This document shows positions 26,893-34,866 of a stretch of 57,563 nt of DNA, piece by piece. The notes under the pieces are model-generated. The model made no database searches and was not told where the DNA came from. It saw only the letters and a list, made by a program, of their open reading frames with translations. Each line of letters begins with the position of its first letter. Position 1 is the stretch's first letter. Source of the stretch: CAYZZA01 sp964482685 (lineage in GTDB: Bacteria; Bacillota; Bacilli; Lactobacillales; Carnobacteriaceae_A). The stretch covers positions 1 through 57,563 of the forward strand of contig CAYZZA010000002.1 in the NCBI GenBank assembly GCA_964482685.1, given 5' to 3'. Position numbers and translations under genes: made by a program.

Positions 26893-27079
26893 TATTCGCC
26901 CTCCAATGGTCTTTTTCCAATCAAACTTAACTATATCATGTAGCCAAATGTAAAGTAATCATCAAATTCAAAATTTTATAAAAAAGAAAGATTTACTCTT
27001 TTTTTTATTTGTGACAACTTTTCAACAAAATGGTTGCTTTTTATTTAAACGTGTCTTATCATGTGTGTATAACAAACGT

Positions 27080-27104
27080 TCACAAAGTGTTCATACATTT
27101 GTGA
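27080..27104 (+). promoter_or_regulatory. Candidate operator upstream of spx (TCACAAA-N11-TTTGTGA)
   Basis: A 7-bp inverted repeat, TCACAAA at 27080-27086 and TTTGTGA at 27098-27104, lies just downstream of a possible -10 (TATAAC, 27068-27073). A further copy of TTTGTGA is at 27008-27014. The binding protein is unknown. Confidence 0.4.
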
Positions 27105-27122
27105 CGAAAGGAGATTGGAACA

Positions 27123-27527
27123 GTGATTACATTGTATGTGTCCCCTAGTTGTACTTCTTGTAGAAAAGCACGAGCGTGGCTCGAAGAAAATAATTTGGCT
27201 TTCATAGAGAAAAATATTTTTCATGAACCTCTGACAAAAAGAGAAATCAAAAAAATATTAAGCCTGACTGAATCTGGTACAAAAGAGATTATCTCATACC
27301 GTTCACAAGCCTACCAAGATTTAGATGTTGAACTCGATACCCTTTCAATGACAGAACTACTGGCTCTTTTCATGGAGCAACCTAGTTTAATCCGCCGCCC
27401 AATCCTACTAGATGAGCGTAGATTACAAATTGGTTATAATGAAGAAGATATCCGCTGCTTTCTTCCACGCGAAGTTAGAAGATTGGAGCTTGCTCGCATC
27501 CAAGCAGAATTGGCACAGAGTTCATAA
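27123..27527 (+). CDS. spx: Spx family thiol-stress transcription regulator
   Basis: Protein of 134 aa with an ArsC-like fold that binds the RNA polymerase alpha C-terminal domain and redirects transcription under disulfide stress. The redox switch CTSC (residues 10-13) is intact. RRPILLDERRLQIGYNEEDI (residues 91-110) with the key RP pair and the FLPR tail are typical. The start is GTG 27123 with AAAGGAG 9 nt upstream. Single gene with a long leader containing inverted TTTGTGA repeats and its own terminator. It fits the redox genes (gor, namA, quinone oxidoreductase) elsewhere in the window. Confidence 0.94.
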   Translation: MITLYVSPSCTSCRKARAWLEENNLAFIEKNIFHEPLTKREIKKILSLTESGTKEIISYRSQAYQDLDVELDTLSMTELLALFMEQPSLIRRPILLDERRLQIGYNEEDIRCFLPREVRRLELARIQAELAQSS

Positions 27528-27544
27528 AAAGTGTATATTAAAAA

Positions 27545-27598
27545 ATCTCTTCACCAACTCTTATGGGATTCCCAAAGTGAGTTGGTGGAGAGTTTTTT
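27545..27598 (+). terminator. Rho-independent terminator of spx
   Basis: A 14-bp stem (27547-27560 with 27579-27592, one G-U pair) carries an 18-nt loop with a small inner GGGATTCCC hairpin and is followed by TTTTTT. Confidence 0.9.
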
Positions 27599-27620
27599 CG
27601 TGTCTAGGCGTTTTTTATAC

Positions 27621-27647
27621 AAAAAAAGACAGAGATTTCTCTCTGTC
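27621..27647 (-). terminator. Terminator of the predicted structured RNA
   Basis: A perfect 8-bp stem (27647-27640 with 27635-27628, 4-nt loop) followed on the - strand by seven T. Confidence 0.85.
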
Positions 27648-27804
27648 ATTCCGACATTGTTTCACTATGAAACAAGGGCTCAACTGTTCACAGCAGCGCA
27701 CTCCCAAGCAGTAGCATCCTGCTACCGTGTGATGAAACATCACACATTGCCCTGTCTATAAACCCCTTTGATGGTTACATCAAAGGAATCGACTCATCGC
27801 ATGC
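27621..27804 (-). ncRNA. Predicted free-standing structured RNA (~184 nt), family not identified
   Basis: No protein is encoded here, but the - strand reads as a complete small-RNA gene: a promoter (27809-27837), dense helices, and an intrinsic terminator (27647-27621). Helices by eye: 27786-27778 with 27773-27765 (9 bp, TAAC loop); 27745-27738 with 27734-27727 (8 bp, 3-nt loop); 27725-27720 with 27716-27711 (6 bp); 27675-27669 with 27663-27657 (7 bp); a long-range pair 27755-27749 with 27679-27672 closing a junction; and a possible outer pair AUUCC/GGAAU (27789-27785 with 27652-27648). The single-stranded core near 27709-27680 contains GGGAGUGCGCUGCU. The size and layout recall orphan RNAs such as raiA-motif RNAs, but I cannot assign a family. 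It lies between spx and an aldo/keto reductase gene. Confidence 0.6.
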
Positions 27805-27808
27805 ACTA

Positions 27809-27837
27809 AGTATACCTTATTCAAAATGGTTTGAAAA
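27809..27837 (-). promoter_or_regulatory. Promoter of the predicted structured RNA
   Basis: On the - strand TTTTCA (27837-27832), a 17-nt spacer, then TATACT (27814-27809). Transcription would begin near 27804. Confidence 0.6.
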
Positions 27838-27988
27838 GGTCTAAAAAATCTTCTTTTTTTTATCTCTTGCTTTGTCTACATGCTAGACACAATCATTCAC
27901 ACTTTCATGAATGCTGCAAATAACGTTTCGTAGCATTTGCGTCTGCTTCCTACACGTACCCCTCTTTAGACAAAAAAGCTACACGTTT

Positions 27989-28978
27989 TTAAGCTGTTAA
28001 AATGGCTTCAATGGCTTCTCGTTCGGCTAGTGAAAAGTCTAGATGATCTAGTGCTTGAATATTGCTTTCTAGTTGGCTCACTTTGCTTGCGCCTATCAAG
28101 ACACTTGTCACATTTCCATCACGCATGACCCATGCAATAGCCATTTGCGCTAGTGTTTGGTTTCTATTTTCAGCAATGTTCTGTAGTTGACGTGTTTTGT
28201 GTAGGGTTTCGCTCACGTCTTCTTTTTGAAAGAAAGAATAGGTACCTCGGCTCGCACGTGAATCTTGCGGAATGCCCTCCAGATACCGGTCTGTCAGCAT
28301 GCCTTGTGCCAAGGGGCTAAAGACAATGCTTCCCTTTTTATGTTCTTGTAACAGATCAAACAAGCCTTCTTCAGGAATGCGGTGGTACATACTATATTTG
28401 GGCTGATGAATAATAAAAGGAGTTTTTAGGTCAGCAAATAGATCCATAATATCTTTGGTTTGTTGCACATCGTAGTTGGATATGCCAATATACAAAGCTT
28501 TTCCTTGCTTCACAAACAAATCTAATGCCATAGCTGTCTCTTCTAGATTGGTCTCTGGATCTGGACGGTGATGGTAATAAATATCAAGATAGTCCAAGCC
28601 AAGTTTTTTTAGACTCTGATCGATACTGGTTGTCAAATTCTTCTTCGAACCCCAGTCTCCATATGGGCCTGGACGCATATAAAATCCGGCTTTAGAGGAT
28701 ATAATGAGTTCATCTCGATAGGGAAGAAAATCTTTCTGTAGCAATCGTCCAAAATTTTCTTCTGCACTTCCAGGAGGCGGACCGTAATTGTTTGCTAAAT
28801 CAAAATGAGTGACCCCAAAATCAAATGCACGACGGACCATTTCTCTATTTTTGCTAAAAAGATCGATGTCTCCAAAATTGTGCCACAAACCAAGGGATAT
28901 AGCTGGCAGCTTCAGACCACTGTTTCCTACACGGTTGTAGATCATGTTGTCGTACCGACTTTCTGATGCTTGATACAT
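27989..28978 (-). CDS. Aldo/keto reductase (YghZ-like, L-glyceraldehyde-3-phosphate reductase family)
   Basis: NADPH-dependent oxidoreductase of 329 aa with a TIM barrel. The catalytic tetrad is visible as Asp/Tyr in FDLANNYG, Lys in IISSKAG and His in DIYYHHRPDP. The insertion NYGPPPGSAEENFGRLL and SKAGFYMRPGPYGDWGS are typical of the YghZ/AKR14 group, which reduces methylglyoxal and L-glyceraldehyde 3-phosphate. The frame extends upstream, but AAGGAG 10 nt before ATG 28978 decides the start. Single gene. A detoxification role is inferred from the family. Confidence 0.9.
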   Translation of the reverse strand: MYQASESRYDNMIYNRVGNSGLKLPAISLGLWHNFGDIDLFSKNREMVRRAFDFGVTHFDLANNYGPPPGSAEENFGRLLQKDFLPYRDELIISSKAGFYMRPGPYGDWGSKKNLTTSIDQSLKKLGLDYLDIYYHHRPDPETNLEETAMALDLFVKQGKALYIGISNYDVQQTKDIMDLFADLKTPFIIHQPKYSMYHRIPEEGLFDLLQEHKKGSIVFSPLAQGMLTDRYLEGIPQDSRASRGTYSFFQKEDVSETLHKTRQLQNIAENRNQTLAQMAIAWVMRDGNVTSVLIGASKVSQLESNIQALDHLDFSLAEREAIEAILTA

Positions 28979-29211
28979 AGAAGACCCACTCCTTATACTA
29001 TTTTTTTTAGTATACGTGTTTCTATTTATGAGAACAAACTGCACACCTTGCTCACATCTAATGCCACACTAAATTCTGATGCCCTGGGCAATTAGCGGAT
29101 ACCTTGTTTTTATCCACCACATGAGTAAAAAAGGACTCGAATTTTTATTCTTTCTTGGTCACTCCACATTTTTTTCACAATCATTCGCTAGGTACAATAA
29201 AACACTAAAAA

Positions 29212-29252
29212 AAAACAGAAAGTGTATACCTAAGGCATACACTTTCTGTTTT
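29212..29252 (-). terminator. Terminator downstream of tRNA-Leu
   Basis: A 16-bp stem (29252-29237 with 29227-29212), T-tract on the - strand directly after. The remaining gene-free bases between 28979 and 29211 show nothing further. Confidence 0.85.
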
Positions 29253-29259
29253 TTATGGA

Positions 29260-29343
29260 TGCGGCTGAGAAGAGTTGAACTTCCACGGGAAATTTTCCCA
29301 CTAGCCCCTCAAGCTAGCGCGTCTACCATTCCGCCACAACCGC
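29260..29343 (-). tRNA. tRNA-Leu (anticodon GAG)
   Basis: An 84-nt class II tRNA. Acceptor strands GCGGTTG and CAGCCGC pair over 7 bp with discriminator A. The anticodon stem CTAGC/GCTAG encloses the loop TTGAGGG, giving anticodon GAG (codon CUC). A long variable arm (GGGAAA...TTTCCC region) and the T-arm GTTCAA are present. No CCA is encoded. It is followed by a terminator and preceded by the sprT-tex genes. Confidence 0.95.
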
Positions 29344-29398
29344 GTCTTGCTAACCTATACTATTATAGGCAGCAAGTTGTTTTTTGTCAATATGTTTG

Positions 29399-29860
29399 TC
29401 AAACTTCTCTTTGGTCTGTGAATACCTGCTCTTTCAGTACTCCTTCACAGCGTCCACACCTGTACTTTTTCGTGTTCATTTTGCGTCTGCGCTTATAAAA
29501 AGAGCGACATTGGGTGCACGTATAAACCCACTTATATGGTTGGACCGTCAGCGTAGGAACATACCGCAGTCCTCCTACTTTCGACAGCCAGTGTTTAAAA
29601 TCAAGGTCTTGATGTCTATACCCTTTTCCTAATAGGTGCAAATGGTAGTGGCATAATTCATGCTTGATAACTCCTTCTAACCCTTCTAGTCCCATTTTCT
29701 CCAACACACGTGGATTGAAGTCTACGTGGTGGGTATTTAAATGGTAACGTCCCCCTGTTGTTTGTAACCGTGGATTAAAAGTAGCCGTGTGTAAAAATGG
29801 ACGTTGAAAAAAAGTAAGTGAAATCTGTTCCACTAATGTTTGCAATTCTTCTTGAGTCAT
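29399..29860 (-). CDS. SprT-like zinc metalloprotein (SprL family)
   Basis: Protein of 153 aa with the gluzincin motif HELCHYH (about residue 66) and a C-terminal zinc ribbon formed by CTQC and CGRC (about residues 114 and 136). The SprT family is related to the DNA-protein-crosslink protease Spartan; bacterial SprL proteins of this size have no proven role. It begins 10 nt after tex, the usual arrangement in Lactobacillales (ydcI-ydcK in B. subtilis), so the two are co-transcribed. Confidence 0.92.
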   Translation of the reverse strand: MTQEELQTLVEQISLTFFQRPFLHTATFNPRLQTTGGRYHLNTHHVDFNPRVLEKMGLEGLEGVIKHELCHYHLHLLGKGYRHQDLDFKHWLSKVGGLRYVPTLTVQPYKWVYTCTQCRSFYKRRRKMNTKKYRCGRCEGVLKEQVFTDQREV

Positions 29861-29870
29861 TTTTTTCCTC

Positions 29871-32057
29871 TTATTTTTTATCGTCTAATTTCATTGTTAA
29901 GCCAATACGGTCTTTTTCAAGATCAACACTTAGAATACGAACCGTCACGATATCTCCTGTGGACACAACTTCACGTGGGTGCGCAATATATTTGTCGCTT
30001 AGTTGCGAGAGATGAACGAGCCCATCTTGTTTGACGCCAATATCTACAAAGGCACCAAAATCGACTACATTTCGTACAGTTCCTTCCATCACTAAACCAG
30101 GTGTCAAATCTTCCATCTTTAAAACATCCGAACGCAGCAAAGGAGCTGGACGATCGTCTCTTAAATCTCGTCCTGGTGCTTTTAATGCATGTAGAATATC
30201 TTTCAGTGTTTCTGTCCCAAGTCCTGTGATTTCTTCTAACTCACTAATAGACGTTGTTTCCAATTCTTCGCTCAATTCTTTTGTTCCAACATCTTCTAAG
30301 GTGCGGTTCAAAGACGTCAATATTTTCTTTGTTTCTAGGTACGATTCAGGATGAATGCTCGTTGCGTCTAGCGGATTTTTTCCACCTAAAATACGCAAAA
30401 AACCAACCGATTGTTCAAAAGCTTTTGGCCCAAGACGAGGGACTTTTTTTAGTTGGGCTCGCGACGTAAATTCTCCTTCTGCTTCTCGATAAGTCACCAC
30501 ATTTTCGGCTGTTGTTTTGGTTAATCCCGATATATGACGCAACAAAGAGGCACTCGCTGTATTGATGTTTACCCCCACTTGGTTGACCACTGTTTCCACA
30601 ATAAAATCTAATTGTTCCGACAGCTTCTTTTGAGAAACATCGTGCTGGTATTGCCCGACTCCAATAGACTTTGGATCAATCTTTACTAGCTCGGCTAGTG
30701 GATCTTGCAGTCTCCGCGCAATGCTCACAGCACTTCGTTCTTCTACTTGGAAGTCAGGAAATTCTCGTCTAGCTTCTTCACTGGCAGAATACACAGAGGC
30801 GCCCGCTTCGTTTACAATCACATAGTGAACCGACCGGTCAAGTTCTTTTGTAACGGATGCAACAAAAGCTTCAGACTCCCTGCTTGCCGTTCCGTTTCCA
30901 ATCGCAATAGTATCCACATGGTGTGTTTCAATCATTTTTTTCAGTTGCGGCCCTGCGGCTTCCCTTGCTTTTGCAGATGCTGGTGGATGAGGAAAAATAA
31001 CGCCAATATCCAACACTTTGCCTGTTCCATCAATAACAGCCAACTTACATCCAGTTCGATACGCAGGGTCAAATCCCAAGATAACTTGATTTTTTAGAGG
31101 GGGCTGCAACAGGAGGTTGCCCAGGTTTTCACCAAAAACAGCGATGGCTTGTTCTTCCGCATGTTCTGTCAACTTTGTGCGTATTTCTCTTTCAATGGAA
31201 GGCCCAATAAAACGTTTATAAGCGTCCTTGATTGCCTCTTGAACAAACAAGACGGCTTCCGAGTCTTTGTTTGTTTCTGTTTGGTATTCGTGTCTTTCCA
31301 TATAACGTAAAATGTTTTCTTCATCTACTGAAAGTGTGACACTCAGTATTCCTTCTTTTTCACCTCGATTTATCGCTAAAATACGGTGTGCAGGCAAAGT
31401 TCGGATAGGCTCGGCATACTCATAATACATTTGAAAGATTTTCTTGGGATCTTTGTCTTGGTCTTTCTCTTTTGTTTCGAGTAATGCGGTTCTATCTGTA
31501 TACGTGCGGATCCATTCACGGTAAATAGGCGTGTCGCCAATCCTCTCCGCAAGGATTTCGTGTGCGCCTGCCAATGCGTCTTCTACCGACAAGACTCCAG
31601 TTTCCTCGGAGAGAAAGCTTTCAGCTTTTTCAGATAAACTAGTTTGTGGGTAGGTGAGTATCCAGTGTGCTAAAGGTTCAAGTCCTTTTTCTTTGGCCAT
31701 TGTCGCTTTTGTCCGTCTTTTTTGTTTATACGGACGATACAAGTCTTCTACTTGTTGCATTTTAGAAGCCTCTAAAATCTTTTTTTCAAGTTCTGGGGTT
31801 AGTTTTTCTTGTTCTTGAATTGTAGCTAGCACATCATTTTTTCGTTTTTCTAATTGTTGAATATACATATACCGGTCTTCTATATCTTTAATCTGGACCT
31901 CGTCAAGAGAACCTGTCGCCTCTTTTCGGTAACGTGCAATAAAAGGCACTGTGTTTCCTTCTTCTAATAAGGCCAGTACAGCGTCTACCTGTTTTTCACG
32001 AATATCTACTAATTCTTCCATTAGCAATTGTGTGACGCGTTTATCGCTTGATTCCAT
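29871..32057 (-). CDS. tex: Tex family RNA-binding transcription accessory protein
   Basis: Protein of 728 aa. Order: N-terminal helical region with VPFIARYRKEATGSLDE (about residues 33-49), YqgF-like RNase H fold (ILGFDPAYRTGCKLAVID), helix-hairpin-helix domains (NINTASASLLRHISGL), and a C-terminal S1 RNA-binding domain (VMEGTVRNVVDFGAFVDIG). Tex binds nucleic acid and contributes to transcription, with links to toxin expression in Bordetella and to oxidative stress. Start ATG 32057 is set by GGGAGAG upstream; the frame is open a further 15 codons. Length is normal. Upstream gene of sprT. Confidence 0.95.
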   Translation of the reverse strand: MESSDKRVTQLLMEELVDIREKQVDAVLALLEEGNTVPFIARYRKEATGSLDEVQIKDIEDRYMYIQQLEKRKNDVLATIQEQEKLTPELEKKILEASKMQQVEDLYRPYKQKRRTKATMAKEKGLEPLAHWILTYPQTSLSEKAESFLSEETGVLSVEDALAGAHEILAERIGDTPIYREWIRTYTDRTALLETKEKDQDKDPKKIFQMYYEYAEPIRTLPAHRILAINRGEKEGILSVTLSVDEENILRYMERHEYQTETNKDSEAVLFVQEAIKDAYKRFIGPSIEREIRTKLTEHAEEQAIAVFGENLGNLLLQPPLKNQVILGFDPAYRTGCKLAVIDGTGKVLDIGVIFPHPPASAKAREAAGPQLKKMIETHHVDTIAIGNGTASRESEAFVASVTKELDRSVHYVIVNEAGASVYSASEEARREFPDFQVEERSAVSIARRLQDPLAELVKIDPKSIGVGQYQHDVSQKKLSEQLDFIVETVVNQVGVNINTASASLLRHISGLTKTTAENVVTYREAEGEFTSRAQLKKVPRLGPKAFEQSVGFLRILGGKNPLDATSIHPESYLETKKILTSLNRTLEDVGTKELSEELETTSISELEEITGLGTETLKDILHALKAPGRDLRDDRPAPLLRSDVLKMEDLTPGLVMEGTVRNVVDFGAFVDIGVKQDGLVHLSQLSDKYIAHPREVVSTGDIVTVRILSVDLEKDRIGLTMKLDDKK

Positions 32058-32222
32058 GTTGTGACACTCTCCCGTATCTAAAAATACATGGCTACTGCCC
32101 ATGTTTTGTCGTATTCTGTTTTTATCTTTCGGTTTGACGGAATCTCTTTCGGTGCTTCCTTTGGCGCCTTTTTCAATTAAATTGGACAGACAATCTGAAA
32201 AAGCTCTTGTCTTTTTCTTATT

Positions 32223-32945
32223 TTACCATCTGTAACCCGTGTTTTGTACCGTGTATTCCGTCTGAATTCCTTCTTTGCTACAGACAATTCCATGTAACAA
32301 TCCGCCATATACTGCTCCTCCGTCAATGCCAATCAAGTTGTTGTGTTTCCATAGTTGATTGTTTTGAGGATTGTCATGCAACACAGGTGTTGGGGTGTGC
32401 CCAAATACAAACGTTTGTCCCGTTGTATTCGGATGCATATAAAACTCTTCGCGAATCCACACAAAGTCGCGTTTTTTTGACGCTTTCCAATCACTTAAGG
32501 AAAGATCCACGCCTGCATGAACGAAGACAAAGTCATGCCATTCTTTGTAAAGGGGCAAGGAGTCAATAAATGGAAGAACCCATGGGTGCTTTTGGACAAT
32601 GATATCTCCCACTTCGGTTGCAGATAAGCGTTCTGGATGCTCCAATGGTAGAAAAGAGGCAATTGTCTCTTTTCCACCATTTAATTCAAAATGGGCTCTT
32701 TTTTCTTCTGGATTGCGTAAGAACTGTTCAAACATGACCTCGTGATTTCCTTTCAAGCACGTTGCATAACCAGCTGTAACGAGTTCATACACTTTCTTCA
32801 TTACTGCACGTGAGTCTTCCCCTCGATCCACAAGATCACCCAAAAAAAGGAGATGGTGGAAATCTTTTTGCCAATGAACAAGCAACTTGTTCAACATCGT
32901 GAGTTGGCCATGCACATCGCCTACTGCAAATATATAGTCTTTCAT
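32223..32945 (-). CDS. Metallophosphoesterase of the PPP (serine/threonine phosphatase-like) family
   Basis: Protein of 240 aa with the PPP signature series GDVHG (residues 8-12), GDLVDRG (about 35-41) and GNHE (about 66-69), plus later metal ligands in FVFVHAGVD and FGHTPT. Size and motifs match bacterial PP1-like phosphatases and the related diadenosine tetraphosphatase PrpE; which substrate applies cannot be told. Single gene with a short leader. Confidence 0.88.
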   Translation of the reverse strand: MKDYIFAVGDVHGQLTMLNKLLVHWQKDFHHLLFLGDLVDRGEDSRAVMKKVYELVTAGYATCLKGNHEVMFEQFLRNPEEKRAHFELNGGKETIASFLPLEHPERLSATEVGDIIVQKHPWVLPFIDSLPLYKEWHDFVFVHAGVDLSLSDWKASKKRDFVWIREEFYMHPNTTGQTFVFGHTPTPVLHDNPQNNQLWKHNNLIGIDGGAVYGGLLHGIVCSKEGIQTEYTVQNTGYRW

Positions 32946-33010
32946 GGTTTGTCAGCCTTTCTTCTGTCTACTCTATTCAGTATAACCCACTCTCTCAAGA
33001 AAGAAAAAAA

Positions 33011-33046
33011 GCTAAACAAAAAAGAGGTTGTCTTTTTGTTTAGCTC
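33011..33046 (-). terminator. Terminator of the pbuG-type permease gene
   Basis: A perfect 13-bp stem (33046-33034 with 33023-33011), followed on the - strand by TTTTTT and more T. Confidence 0.85.
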
Positions 33047-33121
33047 TCAATATTTTTTTACCATGTTTTTAAATAGATTTCTTTAAGTGTTTAAAAAGTA
33101 GCCTGTACTACATTGATTCAG

Positions 33122-34582
33122 TTAAATCATCGCCATAACGATAAAGTTTAATAAAAACAATCCAGATGTAATCCACATAACTGGGTGGATGTCTTCAGTA
33201 CGTTTTTTCAATACTTTAACAAGAATAAAAGTAATAAATCCGGCCGCAATTCCATAAGAAATACTATACGATAGCCCCATGAAAATAGAAGCAAAGAAGG
33301 CTGGAACAGCTTCTTCCATAATGTTCCACTTGATTTCTGTAAATGCTGAAAGCATCATGATTCCTACAACAATCAAAGCTGGTGCTGTTGCTTGAGGAGG
33401 AACAATGGCAACAACAGGGGAAAAGAACGCGGTGAGTCCAAATAAAATGGCGGTCACCACACTTGTCAACCCTGTCCGACCCCCTGCACCAATCCCTGCT
33501 GTACTTTCTACAAAAGTTGTGACGTTACTTGTTCCAAATACAGCTCCTAGAGCTGTTGCAATCGCATCCGCTAGGAGAGCTTTGTCCATTTTGGTCTTAA
33601 TCCCACTACTTTCAAGCATCGCCATTTCTTCTTCTTGACTAAAAATGCCTGATTTGCGCCCAGTTCCGATAAACGTTCCGATTGAATCAAAGACGTCTGT
33701 TAAGCTTAACGCAAAAATGGTGATTAAAATAAGAGGATAACGAGACGGATCGCTTAAAAGTGCGCCCATTCCATTAGAGCCAAATGCAGCTCCAAAAGTT
33801 GTTCCTAATTCCGTGATTGCATTTCCTAGAGAATTTGCTGGATTGGATAAAGCTGCTACGTTGGTGACACCCATTGGAATACCTATAAGGGTGGTCAGTA
33901 CAATTCCAATCAAAACGGACCCCTTAACATTTTTAATCACTAATACTAAGGTAATGACTAAGCCTATCAGACCTAGCAAAGCACCGGAGTTGCTGAAGTT
34001 GGTTAATGCTGGAATAATTCCTCCATTGGTTACAACCGATTGAATGCCGTTTGGAAAAGCTGATGTGCTGCTAAACGCTTCGTTGTTTACAGACATGATA
34101 TTTGCTGCTTCAGATGTGAATTCTAAAAACCCAGCATTTTTGATTCCGATGTAGGCGACAAAAATACCAATTCCACCTGCAATGGCATTTTGTAGACTAA
34201 TAGGAATCGATTGGATAATGCGTTTGCGTACAGGGGTTACGGTAATTAAAATATTAAACAACCCACAGACAAATACCATGGCCAATGCCTCTTGCCATGA
34301 AAAACCAAGCGCAAAAGTGATGGTGTATGTAAAAAATGCATTTAGTCCCATTCCAGGCGCTTGTGCATAAGGCACATTCGCATACAAGCCCATAATCAGC
34401 GTGCCAATCACTGTTGCAATAATCGTGGATAAAAAGACGGCTTGACTAGGCATTCCTGTAAGAGATAAAATAGCTGGGTTTACAAACACAATGTAGGACA
34501 TGGCAAAAAATGTCGTAAATCCTGCTATCACCTCTGTTCCAATTGTTGTGCCGTGCTTCTTTAGTCCAAAGAAATTCTCCAT
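33122..34582 (-). CDS. pbuG: Guanine/hypoxanthine permease (PbuG/AzgA family)
   Basis: Membrane transporter of 486 aa of the nucleobase:cation symporter-2 (AzgA-like) family. The N-terminus ENFFGLKKHGTTIGTEVIAG, APGMGLNAFFTY (about residue 84) and the SSTAGIG-type loop FVESTAGIGAGGRTGLTSV are diagnostic. The frame is open to 34666, but the family N-terminus and a GGAAGTGG ribosome site point to ATG 34582. Regulation is visible: a guanine-class purine riboswitch with intrinsic terminators lies in the leader, so transport is switched off when guanine or hypoxanthine is plentiful. Confidence 0.95.
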   Translation of the reverse strand: MENFFGLKKHGTTIGTEVIAGFTTFFAMSYIVFVNPAILSLTGMPSQAVFLSTIIATVIGTLIMGLYANVPYAQAPGMGLNAFFTYTITFALGFSWQEALAMVFVCGLFNILITVTPVRKRIIQSIPISLQNAIAGGIGIFVAYIGIKNAGFLEFTSEAANIMSVNNEAFSSTSAFPNGIQSVVTNGGIIPALTNFSNSGALLGLIGLVITLVLVIKNVKGSVLIGIVLTTLIGIPMGVTNVAALSNPANSLGNAITELGTTFGAAFGSNGMGALLSDPSRYPLILITIFALSLTDVFDSIGTFIGTGRKSGIFSQEEEMAMLESSGIKTKMDKALLADAIATALGAVFGTSNVTTFVESTAGIGAGGRTGLTSVVTAILFGLTAFFSPVVAIVPPQATAPALIVVGIMMLSAFTEIKWNIMEEAVPAFFASIFMGLSYSISYGIAAGFITFILVKVLKKRTEDIHPVMWITSGLFLLNFIVMAMI

Positions 34583-34660
34583 TGACGCAATCCACTTCCT
34601 TCTTTTTTTGTATAGACCGTCTATAACTAAGTTTTGTGGTGCTTCCTTTCTACCTAAAAA

Positions 34661-34734
34661 AAGCAAAAAACGAAGAACCCATAGGTCCTCCGCATCGTTT
34701 CTTTGATACTAAAAAAGCAGACGAAAAAGTCTGT
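34661..34734 (-). terminator. Riboswitch expression platform: two candidate terminators
   Basis: First, CAGAC/GTCTG (34733-34729 with 34722-34718) followed by a T-run to 34711. Second, AAACGA...TCGTTT with inner AGGACC/GGTTCT (34700-34667), followed by TTTGCTTTTTTT. GATAC next to P1 can pair with GTATC past the first T-run, a possible antiterminator. Confidence 0.75.
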
Positions 34735-34739
34735 CACGT

Positions 34740-34806
34740 ATCTAATAGTCGAACCTTTACGGAGTCCGGTAGAAACTAAAGCCCATATCGCTTAATTATA
34801 TTAGAT
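34740..34806 (-). promoter_or_regulatory. Guanine-class purine riboswitch aptamer
   Basis: A 67-nt aptamer on the - strand. P1 is AUCUAAU/AUUAGAU (34806-34800 with 34746-34740), P2 AAGC/GCUU, J2/3 contains AGUUUCUACC, P3 is GGAC/GUUC, and the closing junction is GACUAU. The specificity base corresponding to position 74 of xpt is C (34748), which selects guanine/hypoxanthine over adenine. It lies between the promoter and pbuG. Confidence 0.95.
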
Positions 34807-34825
34807 CTATTCACTTATACCATTT

Positions 34826-34854
34826 AGTATAAGGATGTTTGAAATGAAACACAA
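34826..34854 (-). promoter_or_regulatory. Promoter of the riboswitch-pbuG transcript
   Basis: On the - strand TTGTGT (34854-34849), 17-nt spacer, TATACT (34831-34826). The start would fall just upstream of the aptamer. Confidence 0.65.
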
Positions 34855-34866
34855 GGTTTCTTTCAA

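Noticed and set aside
27841..27988. A second structured RNA downstream of the aldo/keto reductase gene
   Set aside because: Short repeats such as GTCTA/TAGAC and GCAAAT/ATTTGC exist, but there is no coherent fold, promoter or terminator.
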